DNA of 21,866 nucleotides. It comes from JBKBMT01 sp046295655. Its GTDB lineage: Bacteria > Pseudomonadota > Alphaproteobacteria > Rhodobacterales > Rhodobacteraceae. The notes under the pieces are model-generated. The model did no database searches. It had not been told where the DNA came from and saw nothing but the letters and a program-made list of their open reading frames with translations. How positions within the stretch are numbered: the first letter of the stretch is position 1; each line of letters starts with the position of its first letter. The position numbers were made by a program, and so were the translations under genes. The stretch spans positions 1 to 21,866 of the forward strand of contig JBKBMT010000048.1 in the NCBI GenBank assembly GCA_046295655.1, in the 5' to 3' direction. Shown here piece after piece: positions 15,163 through 21,866 of this stretch.

Positions 15163-15392
15163 ACCGCCGGATCGGGGGGTGACGGGACGCAACCCGGGGC
15201 GGCCGGCCCCCCCCCGTTTCGGCCCCTCCGGGGACGGTTGCGTGGCGCCACCGGCCTCGGCACGCCCCTCGGGCGGCCCGGCGGCCGAGGGTACGAGGCC
15301 CGCGTCGTGCCGGCACGATCCTCCGATCCGCCTACGGCATCGCGCGCACCGGGGCGAGCGGCGTGTTGCGCCGGCGCGGTGGGAGAGGCGCT
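15163..15392. other. Convergent gap between potA and edd
   Basis: No gene seen. GC-rich inverted repeats occur, including GGGGC/GCCCC around GGCCG near 15195-15210, followed by C-runs and GTTTCGG. One of these may end transcription of the transporter genes. None has a proper T tract, so no terminator is called. Confidence 0.4.
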
Positions 15393-17198
15393 TCAGCCGA
15401 AAACCGATGCTCCGGTGTCGGCACTGCCGGCGTTGCGCCGAAACAGGGAAAAGAGTTCGCGTCCGACGCCGGTCTCGTTGGCGGACAGGTCCGGTGCGAC
15501 GGGCGCACGCGTCTCGAGATCGGCGCGGACAACCAGCGTTCCGGCCCGGGCGTCGAGGCGGATCACGTCGCCCTCCCGCAGCCGGGCAAGGGGCCCGCCC
15601 GTGGCCGCTTCGGGGGCGACGTGGATGGCGGCGGGCACCTTGCCCGAGGCACCCGACATGCGCCCGTCCGTCACCAGTGCCACGCGCAGGCCGCGGTCCT
15701 GCAGCACCGAGAGCACCGGGGTCAGGCCATGAAGCTCCGGCATGCCGTTGGCGCGCGGGCCCTGAAAACGGACCACGATCACCGCGTCATCGGTGAAGGC
15801 GCCGGCCCGGAATGCGGCCTTGACCGCCTCCTGATCGTGGAAGATCCGCGCCGGCGCCTCGATCGCCAGCCGGTCCTCGGGGACGGCCGAGGTCTTGATC
15901 ACCGCCTCGCCCAGATTTCCGATGAGCCGCACCAGCCCGCCCTCGGCCCGGAACGGATCGGCCGCCGGGCGCAGGATGCGGGGGTCGAGGCTTTCGCGCG
16001 GCGCCGGTTCCCAGTGCAGACGTCCGGCAGAAAGGCGCGGCTCGGTGGCGTGATCGGCGATGCCTCCGGGCGCCACCGTCTGCACATCCGCATGCAGAAG
16101 CCCGGCCTCCAGAAGCTCGCCCACCAGGAACCCGATCCCGCCCGCGGCATGGAAATGGTTCACATCGGCAAGTCCGTTCGGATAGACCCGGGCCATCAGC
16201 GGGACCACGCCCGAGACCGCGGCGAAATCCTCAGGGAGCAGTTCGATGCCGGCGGCCCGGGCCATGACCGGCAGATGCAGGACGAGATTGGTCGATCCCC
16301 CCGTCGCCATCAGGCCGACGATGCCGTTCACGAACGCGCGCTCGTCCAGTATGCGGCCCACCGGGCGCCAGTCGTTGCCCAGCCGGGTGATCGCGGCCGC
16401 GCGCGCGACGGCGGCCTCGGTCAGCGCCTCGCGCAGGGCCGTGCCGGGGTTCACGAAGGACGCGCCGGGCAGGTGCAGCCCCATGAACTCCATCAGCATC
16501 TGGTTGGTATTGGCGGTCCCGTAGAAGGTGCAGGTGCCGGGCCCATGATAGCTTGCCATCTCGGCGGCCATAAGTTCGCTGCGGCTGGCGCGACCCTCGG
16601 CATGGGCCTTGCGCACCTCGGCCTTGGCGTCATTCGGCAGGCCCGAGGGCATTGGGCCGGCAGGCACGAAGACCGCCGGCAGATGACCGAAGGTCGCCGC
16701 CGCAGTCACCAGACCGGGAACGATCTTGTCACAGATCCCCAGATAGAGAACCGCGTCGAAACAATCGTGGCTCAGCGCGACCCCCGCCGCCATTGCGATC
16801 ACGTCGCGGGAGAACAGGCTCAGCTCCATTCCGGCGCGGCCCTGCGTGACCCCGTCGCACATCGCCGGGACGCCGCCCGCCACCTGGGCGGTGGCACCCG
16901 CGGCGCGCGCCGCCGCACGGATCCGGGCGGGATAATCCTCGTAGGGCTGATGCGCGGACAGCATGTCGTTGTAGGCGGTGACGATCCCGATATGGGGAAC
17001 GCGCGCCTCGACCAGGGCGGCCTTCTGGGGCCCCATGGCAGCATAGGCATGGGCCTGGTTGGAACAGGACAGATGCGCCCGCGCCGGCCCTGCCTCGGCG
17101 GCCCGGTCGAGCCTGTCGAGATAGGCTCGTCGCCGGTCCCGCGACCGGTCTGCGATGCGGTCTGAAACAGCGGCCAGGACGGGGTGAAGCGGGCGCAT
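15393..17198 (-). CDS. edd: Phosphogluconate dehydratase
   Basis: Edd dehydrates 6-phosphogluconate to KDPG, the defining step of the Entner-Doudoroff pathway, and carries a 4Fe-4S cluster. The 601-residue protein has normal length and the family motifs: GIVTAYNDMLSAHQPYEDYP (71-90), PAMCDGVTQGRAGMELSLFS (111-130, C114) and LGICDKIVPGL (153-163, C156). GTCTFYGTANTNQMLMEFMG (221-240, C223) and MATGGSTN follow. C156 and C223 are the expected cluster ligands. The start at 17198 has GGAGGGAGG just upstream on the minus strand. It is unusual in standing without eda or zwf next to it in this window. Confidence 0.96.
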   Translation of the reverse strand: MRPLHPVLAAVSDRIADRSRDRRRAYLDRLDRAAEAGPARAHLSCSNQAHAYAAMGPQKAALVEARVPHIGIVTAYNDMLSAHQPYEDYPARIRAAARAAGATAQVAGGVPAMCDGVTQGRAGMELSLFSRDVIAMAAGVALSHDCFDAVLYLGICDKIVPGLVTAAATFGHLPAVFVPAGPMPSGLPNDAKAEVRKAHAEGRASRSELMAAEMASYHGPGTCTFYGTANTNQMLMEFMGLHLPGASFVNPGTALREALTEAAVARAAAITRLGNDWRPVGRILDERAFVNGIVGLMATGGSTNLVLHLPVMARAAGIELLPEDFAAVSGVVPLMARVYPNGLADVNHFHAAGGIGFLVGELLEAGLLHADVQTVAPGGIADHATEPRLSAGRLHWEPAPRESLDPRILRPAADPFRAEGGLVRLIGNLGEAVIKTSAVPEDRLAIEAPARIFHDQEAVKAAFRAGAFTDDAVIVVRFQGPRANGMPELHGLTPVLSVLQDRGLRVALVTDGRMSGASGKVPAAIHVAPEAATGGPLARLREGDVIRLDARAGTLVVRADLETRAPVAPDLSANETGVGRELFSLFRRNAGSADTGASVFG

Positions 17199-17219
17199 CG
17201 GCGATCCTCCCTCCGACAG

Positions 17220-17248
17220 GTGTTAGTGGTTTAGCGCTAACGCTTCAA
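17220..17248 (-). promoter_or_regulatory. edd promoter with palindromic operator
   Basis: Reading the minus strand, TTGAAG (17243-17248) and TAACAC (17220-17225) are separated by 17 bases. The spacer contains the perfect palindrome TTAGCGCTAA (17231-17240), with partial extension. Such TTAGCGCTAA-like sites are typical of LacI-family sugar regulators. A repressor here would block the polymerase. Transcription would begin near 17213, leaving a very short leader with the ribosome-binding site. Confidence 0.6.
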
Positions 17249-17369
17249 GCGGCCCGCGCTGCAATGCAGCGGGTGCATGTCGGCGTTGCTGCGGGCATGG
17301 CTTGTGGCAGTGCCGCATGCGGAATACCTCCACCCCGACCGCACAGGCGGAAGCAGAAGGAAGAAATCG

Positions 17370-17528
17370 ATGCAGGACAAACAGTTTGCCCAGATCCCCG
17401 ACATTGCCGCGATCGAGGCGCGGGCGCGTGAGATGCGTGCCGAGGCGATGGCGGCAATGATCCGCGGCCTTGCGCGCCGGATCGCCGCGCTTCTCAGCCG
17501 CCGTGTCCCCGCGCCGCGTTCGGCCTGA
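17370..17528 (+). CDS. Small protein, 52 residues
   Basis: The start at 17370 is chosen because AGAAGGAAGAA lies just upstream. The protein begins MQDKQFAQIPDIAAIEARAREMRAEAMAAMIRGLARRIAALLSRR, an amphipathic helix with an Arg-rich end, like short Rhodobacteraceae proteins of unknown function. I recall the family label RSP_7527 but could not check it. It has some resemblance to the DUF1127 class of small regulatory proteins, though without a clear YR-rich motif. It is divergent from edd and is followed by a terminator. A hairpin CGCTGC/GCAGCG lies upstream at 17257-17271. Confidence 0.65.
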   Translation: MQDKQFAQIPDIAAIEARAREMRAEAMAAMIRGLARRIAALLSRRVPAPRSA

Positions 17529-17550
17529 ACGATCCGGCGCCCGATCCGAG

Positions 17551-17574
17551 AACCCCGGCCCGGCCGGGGTTTTC
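17551..17574 (+). terminator. Terminator after the 52-residue protein gene
   Basis: AACCCCGGC pairs with GCCGGGGTT around the 3-base loop CCG, followed by TT at the end of a four-T run. It is 22 bases past the stop of the small gene and closes it as a single-gene unit. Confidence 0.8.
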
Positions 17575-17670
17575 GCCTGTCAGGCGACCCCTCCCCAATT
17601 TCGCCATATTTTCCGACAATTCTTCCGGCACGAGCAGCCATGGGGCGGAAGACCCCGGAAGGATTGACAC

Positions 17671-18486
17671 ATGCACCTGCGCACCCTCGCCATGGCGGGC
17701 CTTGCGGCGCTGTCGCTTGCCGCCTGTGCTCCGCCCGATCTTGCCAGCCGGCAATTCGCCAATCCCTCGACCGACATAGCAGCATCCGGGCATGCCGGCG
17801 ACCTGATGCAGGGCGAGGTCCGGCTTGCGCGCTATTCGGTGCGCGAGGTCCGGGTCGAGGTGCCGCGCGAGCTGACCGTGTCCGAGGCCAACCTCTATTA
17901 TCCGATCGCCGACATCGTCTGGCGCGGCGAGCCGCGCGGCGACCGCCATGAACAGGTGCGTGCGATCCTCGCCGAGGCGGCCGATCTTGCGACCCGCAAC
18001 ATGCGCCAGGGGCCCGAGGTGATTGTCGACCTTCGGGTTGTCCGGTTCCACTCGGTCACGGAAAAGACCCGTTACACCTTCGGCGGGGTGCATTCGATCC
18101 GCTTCGACCTGACCGTGCGGGACGTCCGGACCGGTGCGGTGCTGGAAGGGCCGCGCCGGATCGTCGCCGACGTCAAGGCATCCGGCGGGCAGCGGGCCGT
18201 CGAGGAAGAAGGGCGCGGTCTGACGCAGCGCGTGGTGATCGTCTACAATCTGGGTCACACGATCCTTCGCGAACTGTCCGAGCCGGGGCAGGTCTCGCCC
18301 GAGGTTCCGCTGACCCGGATCGACGACGACCTGCGTCTGAAACTGGCTGCCGTGTCGTCGAAGGGCGAGCTGTCGCAGGGAGTCTCGGACCTGCGTTTCG
18401 GCCTCACCGCAAGCGCGATGCAGGCCGCGGGCGGGATCGCCGTCACGCCGGCTCTGACCCGCGCGATTGCCGACTACGCGCGCTGA
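17671..18486 (+). CDS. Lipoprotein of unknown function (DUF6778-like)
   Basis: A 271-residue protein with a lipoprotein signal. MHLRTLAMAGLAALSLAAC ends in a lipobox, with C19 expected to be lipidated. The mature part contains ARYSVREVRVEVPRELTVSEANLYYPIADIVWRGEP and later FHSVTEKTRYTFGGVHSIRFDLTVRDVRTGAVLEGPR. That is a strand-rich core I associate with DUF6778 lipoproteins of Rhodobacteraceae; the name is recalled, not verified. Role unknown. The expected location is the periplasmic face of a membrane. GGAAGGA precedes the ATG. It is separated from the next gene by 39 bases. Confidence 0.8.
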   Translation: MHLRTLAMAGLAALSLAACAPPDLASRQFANPSTDIAASGHAGDLMQGEVRLARYSVREVRVEVPRELTVSEANLYYPIADIVWRGEPRGDRHEQVRAILAEAADLATRNMRQGPEVIVDLRVVRFHSVTEKTRYTFGGVHSIRFDLTVRDVRTGAVLEGPRRIVADVKASGGQRAVEEEGRGLTQRVVIVYNLGHTILRELSEPGQVSPEVPLTRIDDDLRLKLAAVSSKGELSQGVSDLRFGLTASAMQAAGGIAVTPALTRAIADYAR

Positions 18487-18525
18487 CCCCTTCTGCCGGG
18501 GCGGGCTTCGCGCTAGACGGGGGGT

Positions 18526-19740
18526 ATGAACGATACACCCCCCGTCCCGCATTCCCGTCCGGTCGTCCGGCTCCGGCCCAAGGCCGAGGCGCGGGCGATC
18601 CGGCACGGTTTCCCCTGGGTCTATGCCGACGAGCTTGTGACCGACCGGCGCACGCAGGCGCTGGCACCGGGCACGCTTGCGGTTCTCGAGGATGCCGAAC
18701 GCCGGCCGCTGGGTCTGGTCACGGTCAATACCCGCTCGAAGATCATCGCCCGCATGCTTGACCGCGACCCCGCGGCCGAAATCGGCCCCGGCTGGCTTCG
18801 GGCGCGCATTGCCCGGGCCGCAGCGCTGCGCGAACGGCTTTTCGACGCCCCGTTCCATCGCCTCGTCCATGCCGAGGCCGATGCCCTGCCGGGCGTGGTG
18901 ATCGACCGGTTCGGGGCGGCGGCGGTGATCCAGCCGAATGCCGCCTGGGCCGAGGCACATCTGGACGGGCTGGTGGCGGCGCTGATCGACGTGACCGGCG
19001 TTCAGACCGTGGTCAAGAACGGTCAGGGCCGGGCGCGGGGCATCGAAGGTCTGCCCGAGACGACGGCAGTCCTGTGCGGCCGGCTGGACGGGCCGGTGCC
19101 GGTGCCGATGAACGGCGCGACGTACATGGCCGACCTGACCGGGGGGCAGAAGACGGGCCTGTTCTACGACCAGCGCGACAACCACGCCTTCGCGGCCCGC
19201 CTGGCCCGCGGGGGGCGGATGCTCGACGTCTTTTCCCATGTCGGCGGTTTCGCGCTTGCTGCGCTGGCGGGCGGGGCGCAGACGGCGGTTGCGGTGGACG
19301 GGTCCGCCCCGGCGCTGGCGCTGGCAGAGGCCGGGGCGCGGGCAATGGGTGTGTCGGACCGGCTGGAAACCCGCCAGGGCGATGCCTTTGGCGCGATGGA
19401 GGCGTTGGCATCGGAAGGCGCGCGGTTCGATCTGGTGGTCTGCGATCCGCCGGCCTTCGCGCCTGCGAAGGCGGCGCTGGAGGCGGGTCTGCGGGCCTAT
19501 GAACGCGTCGCCCGGCTGGCCGCCCCGCTGGTGGCCCCGGGCGGATTCCTGGGGCTCTGTTCCTGTTCGCATGCCGCGGATCTGGCGGCATTCCGCATCG
19601 CGTCGGTGCGCGGCATCGGGCGGGCAGGGCGGCGCGGTCAGATCCTTCACACCGGCTTTGCCGCAGCCGACCATCCGGTGCTGCCGCAGCTGGCCGAAAC
19701 CGGCTATCTGAAGGCGCTGTTCTTCCGGCTGGACGGGTGA
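18526..19740 (+). CDS. RlmI/RlmK-type 23S rRNA methyltransferase
   Basis: A 404-residue protein with a PUA-like N-terminal domain (about 11-85, with HGFPWVYADEL at 27-37), a linker domain and a Rossmann SAM-binding domain. The motifs are GGQKTGLFYDQRDN (206-219), motif I LDVFSHVGGFALAAL (233-247), DGSAPAL (258-264), motif IV DPPAF (307-311) and GLCSCSHAADL (343-353). RlmI makes m5C1962 in 23S rRNA. The family match is clear, but the exact target nucleotide is not. GGGGGG precedes the ATG. The PIN gene starts inside its stop codon. Confidence 0.88.
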   Translation: MNDTPPVPHSRPVVRLRPKAEARAIRHGFPWVYADELVTDRRTQALAPGTLAVLEDAERRPLGLVTVNTRSKIIARMLDRDPAAEIGPGWLRARIARAAALRERLFDAPFHRLVHAEADALPGVVIDRFGAAAVIQPNAAWAEAHLDGLVAALIDVTGVQTVVKNGQGRARGIEGLPETTAVLCGRLDGPVPVPMNGATYMADLTGGQKTGLFYDQRDNHAFAARLARGGRMLDVFSHVGGFALAALAGGAQTAVAVDGSAPALALAEAGARAMGVSDRLETRQGDAFGAMEALASEGARFDLVVCDPPAFAPAKAALEAGLRAYERVARLAAPLVAPGGFLGLCSCSHAADLAAFRIASVRGIGRAGRRGQILHTGFAAADHPVLPQLAETGYLKALFFRLDG

Positions 19741-20306
19741 AGGCGGTTCTCGACGCCTGCGTGCTGGTGCCGCCGGTGCTGCGCGAGATCCTGCTGGCCG
19801 CGGCCGCGGCGCGGTTGTTTCAGCCCCTGTGGTCTGCCCGGATCCTCGAGGAAGTCGCCCGGGCCGCGGCCCGACACGGCCGCGAGCCCGAGGCGCGGGC
19901 GGCCGTGGCGGCGATGGTCGCGCAGTTCCCGCGGGCCACGGTTGCGCCGGCCCCGGGCATCGAGGCGCGTCTTCTTCTGCCCGACCCGGGCGACATCCAT
20001 GTGCTTGCGACCGCCGTTTCCGGCGGGGCGGATGCCATCGTGACCTATAACGCGGCCGATTTCCCCCGCGGGATCCTCGCGGCAGAGGGCGTCGCGCGCC
20101 GCGATCCCGACGGGTTCCTGTGGGAACTCTGGTCGCACCAGCCCGAAGCGATGACAGCGGCGGTCGAGGCGGCGCGTGCCCGGGCCGAGGCAATGGCCGG
20201 CGCGCCGGTTGCGCGGCGGACGCTGCTGAAACGCTTGCGCCTCGGCCGGCTGGCGCGGGCGATGGAGGGCGATCAGAACTCCAGCCAGCTTCCCAGCCGC
20301 AGCTGA
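19737..20306 (+). CDS. PIN-domain protein
   Basis: The GTG at 19737 overlaps the methyltransferase stop in GTGA, so the two are translationally coupled. The 189-residue protein has a PIN nuclease domain: D6 (VLDACVL), E38/E39 (ILEEV), D86 (GDIHVLATA) and D108 (TYNAADFP), the expected acidic metal-binding residues. It is longer than toxin-type PIN proteins, with a basic helical C-terminus (RRTLLKRLRLGRLARAM), and no antitoxin gene precedes it. Related proteins are named RSP_2648-family PIN proteins, as I recall. An RNase role is likely from the fold; the target is unknown. The last 34 bases overlap the convergent gene. Confidence 0.82.
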   Translation: MKAVLDACVLVPPVLREILLAAAAARLFQPLWSARILEEVARAAARHGREPEARAAVAAMVAQFPRATVAPAPGIEARLLLPDPGDIHVLATAVSGGADAIVTYNAADFPRGILAAEGVARRDPDGFLWELWSHQPEAMTAAVEAARARAEAMAGAPVARRTLLKRLRLGRLARAMEGDQNSSQLPSRS

Positions 20307-21004
20307 CGCGCGCCCTGGCCGTCAAGCCGTTGCCTCAGGCCCAGTTCCAGATGCAGGCCGTCCCGCGCCTGCCAGACCACCGATGGCTGGGCGTGGAGGC
20401 TGCGCGCCGCGCCCCACGGGCGGCGCACCGCCTCGCCCTGGAGCTGGAACACCGTCATCAGCCTCGGATGCGGTTTCAGACCCAGCGTCGCCTCGGCCTT
20501 CATCCGCCGATGGTTCCGGCCCGCTTCGGCATGGGTGTCGAGCGCGACCCAGCCGGGAACCGGCCCGTCAATCCCGATCCGGGCAAGTCCCTTGCGGAGC
20601 GGGGTGCCCAGCAGCGGCAGGCGCTGTGCGGCACCGGCCGGATCGAAGCCGCCGATGCCCGCGCCCAGGGACAGGCCGACCCGAAGGCCGGCTTCGCGCC
20701 CGCCCCGGCCGTCCGGCCCCGCAGCGACCCCGAGCGTTGCGGCAAAGCGCTGGTTGCGGCCGGGCGCACCGAATTCGCGGTGCAGCATCAGCGCGCCGTG
20801 GCGTGCGTGCCCGCTGCCCCCGACATCGGCCAGCAGTGTCAGCCGCCTGCCAAGACCATATTCGACCCAGAGCGAGGAATCGTCGCCCGTGCGCGATACC
20901 GAGGCGAAACCGCCGCCCCGCTCGCGGCCCCAAGGACCCGCAGCTGCCGGCGCTGCACAAAGCGCAAGCAAGATCAGCCCGGCGACAGCCGCCTGCATCG
21001 CCAC
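20273..21004 (-). CDS. Exported protein, possible outer-membrane beta-barrel
   Basis: A 243-residue protein with an N-terminal signal (MQAAVAGLILLALCAAPAAA, cleavage before G). The start may be ATG 21004 or 20998, the latter giving MQAAVAG. The mature chain has alternating hydrophobic strands (SSLWVEYGLGRRLTLLADVG, GLRVGLSLGAGIGGF, SVVWQARDGLHLELGLRQRL) and ends in Phe (GSWLEF), features of outer-membrane barrels assembled by BAM. No specific family is recognised. Its 3' end overlaps the PIN gene by 34 bases on the opposite strand. Confidence 0.75.
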   Translation of the reverse strand: MAMQAAVAGLILLALCAAPAAAGPWGRERGGGFASVSRTGDDSSLWVEYGLGRRLTLLADVGGSGHARHGALMLHREFGAPGRNQRFAATLGVAAGPDGRGGREAGLRVGLSLGAGIGGFDPAGAAQRLPLLGTPLRKGLARIGIDGPVPGWVALDTHAEAGRNHRRMKAEATLGLKPHPRLMTVFQLQGEAVRRPWGAARSLHAQPSVVWQARDGLHLELGLRQRLDGQGARQLRLGSWLEF

Positions 21005-21132
21005 CCCTTTCGCCCCCGGCCGAAGCCTCGGCGCCCGTGGTTAACACCGGGTTAATTCCCCGCATCGCGCGCCCCTTTCCATCGCCGATCGACCGCTCTA
21101 CGGTCGCGCGAGCGCAACCGGGGCTATCCGCC

Positions 21133-21866
21133 ATGACCGATATCGATGCCATCGAGGCCGCTGCCCGACGTCTTGCCGGACATGTGCGTGAGACCCCGTT
21201 GCTGTCGTCGCCCTTTCTCGACCGCCTTGCCGGGCGGCGGGTCCTGGTGAAGGCCGAATGCCTGCAGCATACCGGGTCCTTCAAGTTCCGCGGCGCCTGG
21301 TCGGCGCTGTCGGCGCTGGATCCGCAGGTGCGCGCGCGGGGCGTGATCGCCTATTCGAGCGGCAACCACGCCCAGGGCGTGGCTCTGGCGGCGTGGCTCT
21401 TCGGCGTGCCGGCGGTGATCGTGATGCCTTCGGACGCGCCGCAGCTCAAGTTGCAGAACACCCGCGATCTTGGCGCCGAGTTGGTAACCTACGACCGACT
21501 GACCGAGGACCGCGACGCGATCGGGAAGGCGCTTGCCAGCGACCGGGGTCTGACCCTTGTCCGCCCCTTCGACGAGCCGACGGTGATCGCAGGGCAGGGA
21601 ACCTGCGGGCTGGAGATTGCGGCGCAGGCGCGGGACCAAGGCGTGACCGAGGCAGACGTGCTGGTGTGCTGCGGCGGCGGCGGCCTTGCCTCGGGCATCG
21701 CGCTGGCGCTCGAGGCGCGGGCGCCCGGGCTGCGGGTGCGGCCCTGCGAACCCGAGGGGTTCGACGATACCGCCCGCAGCCTTGCCGCGGGCAGGGTCAT
21801 GGGCAACGACCCCGCAGCGCGGTCGATCTGCGACGCGATCGTGACGCCCGAACCGGGGCAGATCAC
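21133..21866 (+). CDS. Threonine/serine dehydratase (3' partial)
   Basis: The frame is open to the right edge; 244 codons are present. It is a fold-type II PLP enzyme. Lys51 in TGSFKFRGA forms the Schiff base, SSGNHAQG (75-82) binds the substrate carboxylate, and GGGGLASG (181-188) holds the PLP phosphate. These features fit threonine/serine ammonia-lyase, or the related 3-hydroxyaspartate ammonia-lyase or serine racemase. I cannot choose between them without the C-terminus. No regulatory domain precedes the catalytic part. The short intergenic region shared with the divergent exported-protein gene has GGTTAA repeats near 21040-21054 and a CGACCG/CGGTCG dyad. Confidence 0.9.
   Translation, partial: MTDIDAIEAAARRLAGHVRETPLLSSPFLDRLAGRRVLVKAECLQHTGSFKFRGAWSALSALDPQVRARGVIAYSSGNHAQGVALAAWLFGVPAVIVMPSDAPQLKLQNTRDLGAELVTYDRLTEDRDAIGKALASDRGLTLVRPFDEPTVIAGQGTCGLEIAAQARDQGVTEADVLVCCGGGGLASGIALALEARAPGLRVRPCEPEGFDDTARSLAAGRVMGNDPAARSICDAIVTPEPGQI

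Noticed and set aside
13915..15192. 425-codon minus-strand frame
   Set aside because: Antisense to the transporter ATPase and the end of the potC-like gene; His/Arg/Gln-rich with no domain.
15363..17165. 600-codon plus-strand frame
   Set aside because: Antisense to edd; composition-driven and without motifs.
17494..20325. 943-codon minus-strand open frame
   Set aside because: Antisense to the lipoprotein, methyltransferase and PIN genes, with no recognisable domain.
1..21866. CRISPR arrays, insertion sequences and rRNA genes
   Set aside because: No regularly spaced repeats, transposase motifs, terminal inverted repeats or rRNA sequence were seen on either strand.

Overview
The window is GC-rich chromosomal DNA of an alphaproteobacterium, most likely a member of the Rhodobacteraceae. 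This is inferred from family content and gene order, not from a database search. Supporting signs are the block rplU-rpmA-GNAT-obgE-proB-proA followed by a convergent chpT (the CckA-CtrA phosphotransferase), a DUF3553 protein, an SseB-type protein, several short proteins typical of this family, and alphaproteobacterial-style promoters.

Layout. Positions 1-1767 carry the end of an Upf1/DNA2-like SF1 helicase, open at the left edge, in DNA that looks less GC-rich than the rest. About 325 bases without a convincing gene follow, then tRNA-Ser(GGA) on the minus strand. The helicase lies on the 3' side of this tRNA, so the tRNA may mark the edge of a genomic island. A small Cys-rich protein gene sits between tRNA-Ser(GGA) and a second minus-strand gene, tRNA-Ser(CGA). 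From 3078 the content is core chromosome: a secreted DUF2059-type protein, then rplU-rpmA, a GNAT acetyltransferase, obgE, proB and proA (ribosome parts, a ribosome-assembly GTPase and proline synthesis). chpT converges on proA with a 4-base gap and is divergent from the DUF3553 gene. An sseB-like gene precedes rplM-rpsI (L13 and S9), which ends at a clear terminator.

After a small unknown gene comes a three-gene polyamine-type ABC importer (permease, permease, ATPase; overlapping GTGA junctions) with no binding-protein gene beside it. It converges on edd, the first enzyme of the Entner-Doudoroff branch. edd has a readable promoter with a perfect 10-base palindrome in its spacer and is divergent from a 52-residue protein. 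The right end holds a lipoprotein, an RlmI-type methyltransferase translationally coupled to a PIN-domain protein, a minus-strand exported protein whose 3' end overlaps the PIN gene, and the start of a threonine/serine dehydratase cut by the window edge.

No CRISPR array, insertion sequence or complete new multi-gene system is visible. The most useful non-coding observations are a promoter core shared by the two ribosomal-protein operons, a possible pseudoknot in the rplM leader, the edd promoter/operator arrangement, and the tRNA-Ser/helicase boundary.
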